The position numbers and the translations under genes are program-made. Shown here piece by piece: positions 1-5,976 of a stretch of 7,374 nucleotides of DNA. Source of the stretch: Planctomycetota bacterium. GTDB taxonomy: Bacteria > Planctomycetota > Phycisphaerae > Phycisphaerales > SM1A02. Below the pieces are notes generated by a model that saw nothing but the letters and a program-made list of their open reading frames with translations, made no database searches and had not been told where the DNA came from. The DNA lies in contig JAPULD010000111.1 of assembly GCA_027295365.1 (NCBI GenBank), positions 1-7,374 of the forward strand. The letters are read 5' to 3'. How positions within the stretch are numbered: the stretch's first letter is position 1; every line of letters begins with the position of its first letter.

Positions 1-90
1 CGCTTCATGTGCAGCTTCGATACCACGTCCGAGGACGTCCAGCGGTTTCTGAAGGTCGTCGAATCCGCCTTGGATGCGTCCGGAAACTGA
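1..90 (+). CDS. ltaE: Low-specificity L-threonine aldolase, C-terminal end (partial)
   Basis: The window opens inside this reading frame. The last 29 codons (RFMCSFDTTSEDVQRF... to a TGA at 88-90) are visible. The stretch RFMCSFDT closely resembles the C-terminal strand of Pseudomonas-type low-specificity L-threonine aldolases (RFMCSWDT followed by an acidic helix). These are PLP enzymes of fold type I that cleave threonine or allo-threonine to glycine and acetaldehyde. The PLP-binding lysine and the rest of the fold lie outside the window, so the call rests on this short tail. Another member of the beta-eliminating lyase superfamily is possible. No strong terminator follows directly, and the next gene starts 274 nt downstream. 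Confidence 0.65.
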   Translation, partial: RFMCSFDTTSEDVQRFLKVVESALDASGN

Positions 91-215
91 TCTTCACCTT
101 CCGATAACGATCAAGGCATGCACGCGGGGGGCATAATCCATGGGATCCTGCGTCGTGGTCGAGGGCCATCCGGATCCGCGCTGAACATGGGCCATTCCCG
201 GACCTCATTCGCGTT

Positions 216-241
216 AAAACCCCTGCTTTTTGGGGGTCTTT
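216..241 (+). terminator. Weak candidate terminator hairpin downstream of the aldolase
   Basis: AAAACCCC (216-223) can pair with GGGG-T-c-TTT (233-241), giving eight pairs with one bulged C and a 9-nt loop. The trailing arm supplies a few Ts, but no clean U-tract follows. It lies 126 nt after the aldolase stop. It could end that transcript or be a chance structure. Confidence 0.25.
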
Positions 242-274
242 CCGGCTGTGTGGATCAACTCGATGGGGTTGTGA

Positions 275-311
275 ACCGATCAGGTTGGTGAGGGTCATAT
301 AGATGATCGGT
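275..311. promoter_or_regulatory. Spaced perfect inverted repeat upstream of the HTH-receiver gene
   Basis: ACCGATCA (275-282) and TGATCGGT (304-311) are exact reverse complements separated by 21 nt. The spacer contains the AT-rich stretch CATATAGA, the only -10-like run before this gene. No convincing -35 sits at the proper distance. Centre-to-centre spacing of the arms is 29 nt, close to three helical turns, which would suit a dimeric DNA-binding protein. The arms could equally form a hairpin in the 5' leader. A binding site for the neighbouring HTH protein is inference only. Confidence 0.35.
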
Positions 312-364
312 GCGAAGGCTCGAAAGGGAGTCTTCAAACTGAGCAGCAAAAATGCGAGGCATGC

Positions 365-946
365 ATGAATTTGTTTGAGAAAGATGTACTGACCACCGGT
401 GAGGTTGCAAAGATCTGCAACGTCGCGTCCCGTACCGTGAGCAAATGGTTCGACTCGGGACAGCTTCGTGGATACCGCATTCCCGGATCCAAGGATCGAC
501 GCATTCCCATCGGCAGCCTTGTCAAGTTCATGAAGAACCATGGCATCCCCATGGACGGACTCATGAGCGGCTCCACCCGCGTCATCATCGTTGACGACGA
601 CGAAGATGTCGTCAGCACCTTGAGCGCCATCCTGGGCGAGCAGACGAACTTCGAAGTTCGCACCTCGACCAACGCCTTCGAGGCCGGTGTTGAGTGCGAG
701 CGTTTTCGTCCCCATGTCATGCTCCTGGATATCCACCTGACCGGCGATCAAGGCCGCGATGTCTGCGAGATCCTGCGTGACCATGACGACCTGCAGATGA
801 CCAAGGTCATCGCCATGAGCAGCAAGCTCACCGATGGTCAGGTCGCCCAGCTTCGTCACCAGGGTTTCGACAGTGCTCTCCGCAAGCCCTTCAGCGTGCG
901 TCAGGTCATCGAAGCAATCGAAGGTGCGAACGCTCTGGTCTACTGA
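365..946 (+). CDS. HTH (excisionase/MerR-type) plus receiver-domain response regulator
   Basis: A 193-residue cytoplasmic protein with two domains. Residues about 8-60 form a winged HTH of the excisionase/MerR family (TTGEVAKICNVASRTVSKW, then a wing ending in RRIPIGSL). Residues about 70-190 form a CheY-like receiver. Its acidic pair is D77/D78 in VIIVDDDED, the likely phosphoacceptor is D122 in LLDIHL, the switch residue is S152 in AMSS, and the conserved lysine is K174 in RKPF, so the phosphorylation site looks complete. The order is unusual, since classical response regulators put the receiver first. GAGG at 356-359 is a ribosome binding site 5 nt before the ATG. No sensor kinase is adjacent, so this is an orphan regulator here. 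Its targets cannot be told from sequence. It is followed by a strong terminator and is probably monocistronic. Confidence 0.9.
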   Translation: MNLFEKDVLTTGEVAKICNVASRTVSKWFDSGQLRGYRIPGSKDRRIPIGSLVKFMKNHGIPMDGLMSGSTRVIIVDDDEDVVSTLSAILGEQTNFEVRTSTNAFEAGVECERFRPHVMLLDIHLTGDQGRDVCEILRDHDDLQMTKVIAMSSKLTDGQVAQLRHQGFDSALRKPFSVRQVIEAIEGANALVY

Positions 947-978
947 AATTCGAGTTGAAAACAGAATATGCAATCGAG

Positions 979-1003
979 CCCGCATCGAAAGATGCGGGTT
1001 TTT
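979..1003 (+). terminator. Intrinsic terminator of the HTH-receiver gene
   Basis: CCCGCATC (979-986) and GATGCGGG (991-998) form a perfect 8-bp stem capped by a stable GAAA tetraloop, followed at once by five Ts (999-1003). It begins 32 nt after the stop codon. This is a textbook Rho-independent terminator and implies that the next gene has its own promoter. Confidence 0.9.
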
Positions 1004-1117
1004 CATGGTGGCACGTCGGAGGTGACGTTTTTTCGGACATGCAGCATTCCCCTTCAAGAGCTATTATTAATGCAGTGAAGGGGATGTGTGGGGGTTGAAG
1101 CATGGAAGTGGTACGAG

Positions 1118-1903
1118 ATGAGTGATACGACAAAAAAACCCGTGATGGTTCGAAAAGGACATGCGCTGCCCCCCCCGAGGCCCGGGGTGCGTCACGTTCA
1201 CCTGTTCGTCATACCCGTCATCGTGATCTCCGACGATATCCTGAGAAAACACGTCGATCGACGTTTCCATTGGCCAATGATCGTGCTGGCGCTGTTGATG
1301 TTGCCCCTGCTCGTGGTCGAATTGCTGGTCCCCGACAAGTCTCTCTGGTTGTGGTGGGTGTGCTGGTCGGCGATGACGCTCATCTGGTTTGCATTCCTCA
1401 TCGAGTTTGTCGTGAAGATCACGATCGCCGAATGCCGTCTTGAATACGCCAAGCGCAACTGGCTGGATATCTTCATCATCCTGCTGCCCGCCCTGAGACC
1501 GCTTCGAATCGCGTCGATCACGCGCACCAGCCGTCTGTTCACTCTCCGAGGCGTGGGACTCAAGTTTGCGCGATACATCTTCACCGTCATCCTGGGGATG
1601 GAAGCGACCGATCGCCTGTTGCATCGAATCGGCCTGAAGAAGAATCGGGAGCAGAAGCACCCCGACAAGATGACCCGTCACCAGATCTCCCGGGAGTTGT
1701 TGCAGTTGCGAAGTCTGGCGAACGACTGGGAAGACTGGTATGCCATGCATCAGGCGTACCTGGAGGCCCGGGGCGTCGAGTTGTATGAAGTGGATCGCCC
1801 CTTGATTGATGCCCTGGAGGAATCCGAACGGGAGGAGGATATCGCTTCCCCCCACGAGGAACCTACAATGCCTCCACCATGCGAATCGCCCTCGCCCAAT
1901 TGA
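1118..1903 (+). CDS. Voltage-sensor-domain-like membrane protein without a pore
   Basis: A 261-residue protein from the ATG at 1118 (MSDTTKK...). A GTG at 1088 with AAGGGG at 1078-1083 would add ten residues and is a real alternative. Four helices match S1-S4 of voltage-gated channels: S1 at about 52-71, a Trp-rich S2 at about 76-101, S3 at about 115-125 (WLDIFIILLPA) and S4 at about 127-144. S2 carries F93 and E96 with the Phe three residues before the Glu, and S3 carries D117. This is the layout of the gating-charge transfer centre. S4 has Arg at 127, 130, 136 and 139, with Ser at 133 where a charge would be expected. After S4 there is only an amphipathic stretch and a charged cytoplasmic tail of about 85 residues. 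No S5-S6 and no selectivity filter follow. It could be a stand-alone voltage sensor, a proton-channel-like protein or a degenerate channel; substrate and role are unknown. The gene overlaps the start of nadE by 25 nt. Confidence 0.7.
   Translation: MSDTTKKPVMVRKGHALPPPRPGVRHVHLFVIPVIVISDDILRKHVDRRFHWPMIVLALLMLPLLVVELLVPDKSLWLWWVCWSAMTLIWFAFLIEFVVKITIAECRLEYAKRNWLDIFIILLPALRPLRIASITRTSRLFTLRGVGLKFARYIFTVILGMEATDRLLHRIGLKKNREQKHPDKMTRHQISRELLQLRSLANDWEDWYAMHQAYLEARGVELYEVDRPLIDALEESEREEDIASPHEEPTMPPPCESPSPN
1864..1869 (+). promoter_or_regulatory. Candidate -10 box for leaderless nadE transcription
   Basis: TACAAT lies 9 nt before the nadE ATG, inside the end of the preceding gene. No Shine-Dalgarno sequence is within reach of that ATG; the nearest purine run, GAGGA at 1856-1860, is 18 nt away. 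Initiation 7-10 nt downstream of the box would give an mRNA starting at or next to the start codon. No -35 element is evident. The same arrangement occurs before mutL and moaD. Confidence 0.35.
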
Positions 1904-3609
1904 ATCCCCTGGTCGGCGATGTGGCCGGCAACATGAATCTGATCAAGGCGTCCATCGATCAGGCCAGAGCGGATGGAGCCGATCTGCTTGTCACCTGCGA
2001 ACTGGCCCTCTTGGGGTATCCGGCTCGGGATCTGATTTTCCGAGATGGGATCGTCGAAGCTTGCGAACGAGCAGGCCTTGAGCTGGCGCAGTATGCAGGT
2101 GACCTGCATGTCATTCTGGGGCACCCCCGGATTTGCGAGTCACAACGCAGGCCTTTCTACAACAGCGCCTCGGTGCTCTCTCAGGGGAAAATCCTCGCCA
2201 CCTACGACAAGCGGCTGATGCCGGGCTACGACGTCTTTGATGACGATCGATACTTTCATCCCGGGGAGAAGACTTGCGTCATCGAGATCGCGGGCCGAAA
2301 AATTGGCTTGTTGATCTGTGAAGACATCTGGAGGGCCGGCGATGTGGCCATGGAACAACGCTACGACGTTGACCCAGTGAGCGAAACGATTCGCGATGGC
2401 TGCGATCTTCTGGTCAGCCTCAACGCCACGCCCTTTGTGCTGGGGAAGTGGACCCGACATCGAGCCCAGATCGAGGCCATATCGAGGGAACACAAAGTAC
2501 AGGTGGTGATGGTGAATGAAGTCGGGGGGTACGACGACCTGATCTTCGATGGTCGCTCGATCATCTTCGATCCGGGTGGATCGATGCGAACAGTGTTGCC
2601 TGGTTTTGAGGTCTGTACGAAAACGATCGATCTGGAATCGACTCTCGAAACCACTTCATTCCCGGAAGTCCAACGGGTCGAATCGGAACCGATGAGCGAA
2701 CTGTATGACGCCCTGGTGTTGGGGGTTCGGGAGTACGCCCAGAAGACGACCCTCACCAAGGCATTGTTGGGATTATCCGGGGGGATTGATTCCGCACTCG
2801 TCTGCGTTCTCGCGGCTTCCGCCCTGGGACCATCGAACGTCACCGGGATCATGCTGCCCTCGAAATTTTCCAGCGTCGGATCACTACGCGATGCCAAGGC
2901 ATTGAGTGACACCCTAGGCTTGGGCGATCTGCATGAACTCTCTATCGAGGACCTGCACGATACGACTCGGGGAACCTATCGTCTGGCTGGCGTGGGGGGG
3001 CTTGAAGGCGTCGCGGATGAGAATGTCCAGGCGAGGCTGAGGGGCTTGCTGCTCATGGCCATTTCGAACTCCACCGGGGCGATGCTGCTCGCGACGGGCA
3101 ACAAGTCCGAGCTGGCGATGGGGTACTCCACGCTGTATGGCGACATGGCGGGTTCGATCTCCGTCATTGGCGACCTGCGCAAGATGCAGGTCTACGACCT
3201 GTCGCGCTGGATCAATGAGCAATACGAATCTCTAGGATTTTCGACCCCCCCTATTCCCGAGGCGTCCATCACCAAGCCCCCCTCCGCGGAGCTCAAGCCC
3301 AACCAGACGGATCAGGACACGCTGCCCGAATATGAGGTACTGGACGAGATCATCGAGCGATACATTGACCGGGAGTGGGATGCCGCTCGTATTATCCGGG
3401 AAACGGGTTTCGACGAGTCGCTGGTGACCGGCGTCACACGAAAGATCGACCAGTTCGAATTCAAACGCTATCAGGCGTCCATCATTCTCAAGGTCTCCCC
3501 CCGGACTTTTGGTCGGGGCAGGCCCTATCCCCTGGTGATGAAGACATCGACAGGTTTTGAACAGACCAAAACTCCGACATCGGTGAGCGACTCGGAGCAC
3601 GAACGATGA
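1879..3609 (+). CDS. nadE: Glutamine-dependent NAD+ synthetase
   Basis: A 576-residue two-domain enzyme that amidates nicotinic acid adenine dinucleotide to NAD+ using glutamine and ATP, the last step of NAD+ synthesis. Residues 1 to about 260 form a nitrilase-fold glutaminase with the Glu-Lys-Cys triad visible: E41 in CELALLGYP, K111 in YDKRLMPGYDVFDD and C147 in LLICEDIW. The C-terminal synthetase domain starts near residue 275. It has the ATP pyrophosphatase loop SGGIDS at 300-305, TGNKSE at 406-411 and the family block KPPSAELKPNQTDQD. Length is normal for the two-domain bacterial form, which makes its own ammonia from glutamine. The ATG at 1879 gives MRIALAQLNPLVGD, the usual start of the glutaminase domain. 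The gene overlaps the upstream membrane-protein gene by 25 nt and has no Shine-Dalgarno sequence. It may be read by coupling or from the TACAAT box at 1864. A G7 tract (2994-3000) lies within the coding sequence. Confidence 0.97.
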   Translation: MRIALAQLNPLVGDVAGNMNLIKASIDQARADGADLLVTCELALLGYPARDLIFRDGIVEACERAGLELAQYAGDLHVILGHPRICESQRRPFYNSASVLSQGKILATYDKRLMPGYDVFDDDRYFHPGEKTCVIEIAGRKIGLLICEDIWRAGDVAMEQRYDVDPVSETIRDGCDLLVSLNATPFVLGKWTRHRAQIEAISREHKVQVVMVNEVGGYDDLIFDGRSIIFDPGGSMRTVLPGFEVCTKTIDLESTLETTSFPEVQRVESEPMSELYDALVLGVREYAQKTTLTKALLGLSGGIDSALVCVLAASALGPSNVTGIMLPSKFSSVGSLRDAKALSDTLGLGDLHELSIEDLHDTTRGTYRLAGVGGLEGVADENVQARLRGLLLMAISNSTGAMLLATGNKSELAMGYSTLYGDMAGSISVIGDLRKMQVYDLSRWINEQYESLGFSTPPIPEASITKPPSAELKPNQTDQDTLPEYEVLDEIIERYIDREWDAARIIRETGFDESLVTGVTRKIDQFEFKRYQASIILKVSPRTFGRGRPYPLVMKTSTGFEQTKTPTSVSDSEHER

Positions 3610-3644
3610 GATTCGTTTCTCGCTGCACGTCTTCTCCACACCTC

Positions 3645-3684
3645 GATGCCTTAATGCCCTGATGCCCTGTTGCCTTGATGCCTT
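3645..3684 (+). repeat. Five tandem 8-nt repeats before mutL
   Basis: Five head-to-tail units: GATGCCTT, AATGCCCT, GATGCCCT, GTTGCCTT and GATGCCTT, with consensus GATGCCYT. Units 2 and 4 each differ from the consensus at one base. The array starts 35 nt after the nadE stop and ends 17 nt before the mutL ATG at 3702. Four units contain an ATG. Two of these make two-codon reading frames (ATG CCT TAA at 3646 and ATG CCC TGA at 3654). The last, at 3678, is in frame with mutL. Eight is not a multiple of three, so a change in copy number would shift which frame runs into mutL. Confidence 0.85.
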
Positions 3685-3689
3685 CACCC

Positions 3690-3695
3690 TACAAT
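3690..3695 (+). promoter_or_regulatory. Candidate -10 box for leaderless mutL transcription
   Basis: TACAAT ends 6 nt before the mutL ATG at 3702. The intervening CCTTAC has no ribosome binding site, and nothing purine-rich lies further upstream. Initiation at the normal distance would place the first nucleotide at the start codon. A TTGCCT in the repeat array is only 14 nt from the box, too close for a standard -35. Confidence 0.4.
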
Positions 3696-3701
3696 CCTTA
3701 C

Positions 3702-5567
3702 ATGCCCATCCAGCGTCTTTCATCCCTGCTCGTGAACCAGATCGCCGCGGGTGAGGTGATCGAACGACCGGCCAGTGTGGTCAAGGAACTCGTGGAGAAC
3801 TCGATCGACGCGTTGTCCACTCGAATCGATGTGACCATCGAAGTGGGGGGCAAGGAGCTGATTCGGATCTCCGACGATGGGGGGGGCATTGCGATCGATC
3901 AGTTGCCATTGGCCATCGCGCCCCATGCCACAAGCAAGATCAGCGAGGCCGACGATCTCAATGCGATCGCCACGCTTGGGTTCCGAGGCGAGGCCCTGGC
4001 GTCCATCGCCTCGGTCAGTCGTCTCTCGATTCTCTCCCGTCCTCGGGAACAAGTCGAGGCCGGTCTGATCGAGATCGAGGGGGATGTGGGGGGTGAACCA
4101 CGACCCGCAGGCGGTGCCCCCGGCACCGTCGTGACGGTGCGCAACCTGTTCTTCAACACGCCGGCCCGGCGCAAGTTTCTACGCACGGATCAAACCGAAA
4201 CGGGGCGCATCAGCGACATGATGCAGAACCTGGCCCTGGCGCATCCTGAAATCGGCTTCACGCTCCATATCGATAGACGCCAGAAACTGGATTTGCCACC
4301 CCGGCAAACACCCACGGATCGCGCGTTGTCGACCCTGGGTAATGAACTCCGGGAAGAGTTGTTGGAACTGAAGGCCAATGAGCGGGGCATCGGCATGTGG
4401 GGATTGGTGGGTCGCCCCTCGATCGCAAGGGGCACCTCCAAGCACCAACGCGTCTTTCTCAATGGACGCCTCATCAACGACAAGTCGATAAGCCACGCCA
4501 TCAAGGAGGCGTATCGGGGCTTGCTGGATCATTCGCGTTGGCCCACCATCGTCTTGTTCCTGCAGATCGATCCTTCGATGGTGGATGTGAACGTGCATCC
4601 CGCCAAGGCCGAGGTGCGTTTCCGAAATCAGAGTTCCATTCACGGCGCGGTGCTCAATGCGGTGCGCGCCACCTTGCACAAGGCGGACCTGACGCCCCGG
4701 TTTGACTTGAATCGAACCCAGTCCCTGGCCGGGGCGCTGGCGATTCCAGGGGCTCCGCTGCCTGAGTTTGGCTCGGGCCTGGAAGCGAAACCATTGGGAA
4801 GTTCTTCCTCGACTCCGGCTTCCAGCACGTTCGTGGATTACTTCAAGAGGCTCGACCCCCAGCAAAAAGGCTTCATCTACAGCGAAGTTCGCGAGGCTCT
4901 GGCCATCGAAGCTCCGGAAATGATTACGGACCCGCAGCCTCAGGATCAGCATGAGGAAAAGTTGCCGGGGGTCAAGGCTGTGGAAAACGTGCTGCAGATT
5001 CACTCCAGCTACATTGTCACCCAGGATGCCGAGGGCATCGTCATCATCGACCAGCATGCGTTGCACGAACGGGTGATGTTCGAAAAGCTCAAGGCCCGGA
5101 TCGAATCCAGTTCCGGGGGGGGCAATCTGGAGTCGCAGCGCTTGCTGATGCCCGCCACGATCCAAGTCGATCGAAACCAGGCCGAGGCGATCGGAGAACT
5201 CCAAGACTTGCTGACCCGCATCGGCATCGAAGCGGAACTGATGGGACCGACCACCGTAGCAGTGCATGCCTTCAGTTCGCTGCTTTTCGAGCGCAACGTC
5301 GATCCCGTGGACTTCATGCATGACTTCCTTGAGAAGGCGATCAACATGGGGCTCAACCACGATCCCGAGGCGGCATTGCACGAGGTGCTGGACATGATGG
5401 CCTGCAAGGCCGCGATCAAGGCGGGGGATCGGCTGACCGAGCCCGAGATCGAGGAACTGTTGGCGTATCGCCAGACCGTGGAGCGTTCAAGCAACTGCCC
5501 CCATGGCCGGCCCACGACGCTCCGACTGAGCTTAGCGGATCTGGAGAAGCAGTTCGGAAGGCGTTGA
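3702..5567 (+). CDS. mutL: DNA mismatch repair protein MutL (endonuclease type)
   Basis: A 621-residue mismatch repair protein that couples mismatch-bound MutS to strand incision. The N-terminal GHKL ATPase is complete: the general base E29 and Mg-binding N33 in KELVENSIDA, D58-DGGGI, the ATP lid motif GFRGEAL at 93-99, and a transducer domain to about residue 330. A low-complexity linker follows, then a C-terminal dimerisation and endonuclease domain with the metal-site motif DQHALHERVMFE (450-461, exactly DQHA(X)2E(X)4E), ACKAA near 567-571 and CPHGRP at 599-604. This marks the nicking form found in bacteria without MutH. I chose the ATG at 3702 because MPIQRLSSLLVNQIAAGEVIERP matches the usual MutL N-terminus. 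An in-frame ATG at 3678 and TTG at 3675 would add 8-9 residues encoded partly by the repeat array. Two G8 tracts lie in the gene, one encoding the DGGG motif. It converges on moaD with 15 nt between the stops and no recognisable terminator there. Confidence 0.97.
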   Translation: MPIQRLSSLLVNQIAAGEVIERPASVVKELVENSIDALSTRIDVTIEVGGKELIRISDDGGGIAIDQLPLAIAPHATSKISEADDLNAIATLGFRGEALASIASVSRLSILSRPREQVEAGLIEIEGDVGGEPRPAGGAPGTVVTVRNLFFNTPARRKFLRTDQTETGRISDMMQNLALAHPEIGFTLHIDRRQKLDLPPRQTPTDRALSTLGNELREELLELKANERGIGMWGLVGRPSIARGTSKHQRVFLNGRLINDKSISHAIKEAYRGLLDHSRWPTIVLFLQIDPSMVDVNVHPAKAEVRFRNQSSIHGAVLNAVRATLHKADLTPRFDLNRTQSLAGALAIPGAPLPEFGSGLEAKPLGSSSSTPASSTFVDYFKRLDPQQKGFIYSEVREALAIEAPEMITDPQPQDQHEEKLPGVKAVENVLQIHSSYIVTQDAEGIVIIDQHALHERVMFEKLKARIESSSGGGNLESQRLLMPATIQVDRNQAEAIGELQDLLTRIGIEAELMGPTTVAVHAFSSLLFERNVDPVDFMHDFLEKAINMGLNHDPEAALHEVLDMMACKAAIKAGDRLTEPEIEELLAYRQTVERSSNCPHGRPTTLRLSLADLEKQFGRR

Positions 5568-5582
5568 GCAGTGTCGTAGCAC

Positions 5583-5828
5583 TCACCCGCCACTCACGGG
5601 AGGAATCAACGCCAGCGTGCAGCCTTCGGACAATGGAGTTGTCGGCGTGGCGTAAGAATCATTGATGGCCACCGCGATATTGGCACGCATCATGGCAATC
5701 GAGGAATGGTCTGACGCGAGTTGATCAAGCGCCTCGGTGACCGTCGATTCGGCATCGACTTGAAGCTCCAGTTCCCGGGCACCCACGGCTTCGGCCAGTT
5801 GAGCGAACAATAGGATTCTGCAATTCAT
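5583..5828 (-). CDS. moaD: MoaD-like molybdopterin synthase small subunit (sulfur carrier)
   Basis: An 81-residue ubiquitin-fold protein ending in Gly-Gly. The C-terminal glycine is adenylated and converted to a thiocarboxylate, which donates sulfur to the pterin precursor within the MoaD-MoaE complex. The sequence shows the family pattern: MNCRILLFAQLAEAVGARELEL at the first strand and helix, a central helix (TVTEALDQLASD), INDSYATPTTPLSEG, and the end LALIPPVSGG. The ATG at 5826-5828 gives the normal family length; the frame stays open upstream for 31 codons but that part is not MoaD-like and runs into the palindromes. No Shine-Dalgarno sequence precedes the ATG, and a TACACT box sits 6 nt upstream. 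The partner genes moaE, moaA and moaC are not in the window. ThiS-like carriers share the fold, but the ALIPPVSGG end and nearby moeA favour MoaD. Confidence 0.93.
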   Translation of the reverse strand: MNCRILLFAQLAEAVGARELELQVDAESTVTEALDQLASDHSSIAMMRANIAVAINDSYATPTTPLSEGCTLALIPPVSGG

Positions 5829-5834
5829 GGCAAC

Positions 5835-5840
5835 AGTGTA
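5835..5840 (-). promoter_or_regulatory. Candidate -10 box for leaderless moaD transcription
   Basis: Read on the minus strand, TACACT is followed by GTTGCC and then the moaD ATG, so the box ends 6 nt before the start codon. No Shine-Dalgarno sequence is present. A clear -35 hexamer at 16-18 nt is not visible. The position matches the boxes before mutL and nadE. Confidence 0.35.
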
Positions 5841-5857
5841 GCGCGCCTCAATGACCG

Positions 5858-5896
5858 GGTGCCACGGACAACGACCGAAGGGAGTCGTCCGTGGCA
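5858..5896. repeat. REP-like palindromic element A
   Basis: GCCACGGAC (5861-5869) pairs perfectly with GTCCGTGGC (5887-5895). GAC (5873-5875) with GTC (5884-5886) extends the stem past a small bulge, around the loop CGAAGGGA. There is no U-tract, so it is not a standard terminator. It is homologous to element B when that is reverse-complemented. Confidence 0.75.
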
Positions 5897-5914
5897 TTTG
5901 AATCACACATGAAT

Positions 5915-5956
5915 CTGGCACGGACGACTACGCTTCGCTCCGCTGTCCATGGCACC
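5915..5956. repeat. REP-like palindromic element B, inverted relative to A
   Basis: TGGCACGGAC (5916-5925) faces GTCCATGGCA (5945-5954), an imperfect 10-bp stem with two mismatches. The loop contains CGCTTCGCTCCGC. Its reverse complement aligns along its full length with element A: both begin GGTGCCA-GGACA, have GAAG in the centre and end in AGTCGTCCGTG. Elements A and B are therefore two copies of one repeat family in opposite orientation, 18 nt apart, filling the gap between moeA and moaD. Confidence 0.7.
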
Positions 5957-5976
5957 CCGGGGATTGAACCATTCCA

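Noticed and set aside
5..1057. Open frame of 350 codons on the minus strand opposite the HTH-receiver gene
   Set aside because: It runs antisense across a gene with clear domain motifs, across non-coding DNA and across the terminator. Its translation shows no recognisable domain. It reflects codon bias in the real gene.
1169..1176. C8 tract near the 5' end of the voltage-sensor-like gene as a phase-variation site
   Set aside because: It encodes a plausible Pro-rich linker, and similar G/C runs occur in most genes of this window. Nothing singles it out as a switch.
3497..3518. Hairpin-like CCCCCCGGAC-TTTT-GGTCGGGG near the end of nadE
   Set aside because: It lies within conserved coding sequence, has a bulge and lacks a following T-tract, so it is not supported as a terminator.
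4179..5381. 400-codon minus-strand open frame inside mutL
   Set aside because: It is fully antisense to conserved MutL sequence, and its translation is His/Gln/Arg-rich without family motifs.
5568..5582. Possible bidirectional terminator between mutL and moaD
   Set aside because: Only a 4-bp stem (AGTG/CACT) can form around a 6-nt loop, with no T-tract on either strand.
5829..5921. Upstream extension of moaD to an earlier ATG at 5919-5921
   Set aside because: The added 31 residues are encoded largely by the palindromic repeat and do not resemble MoaD. The internal ATG gives the standard length.
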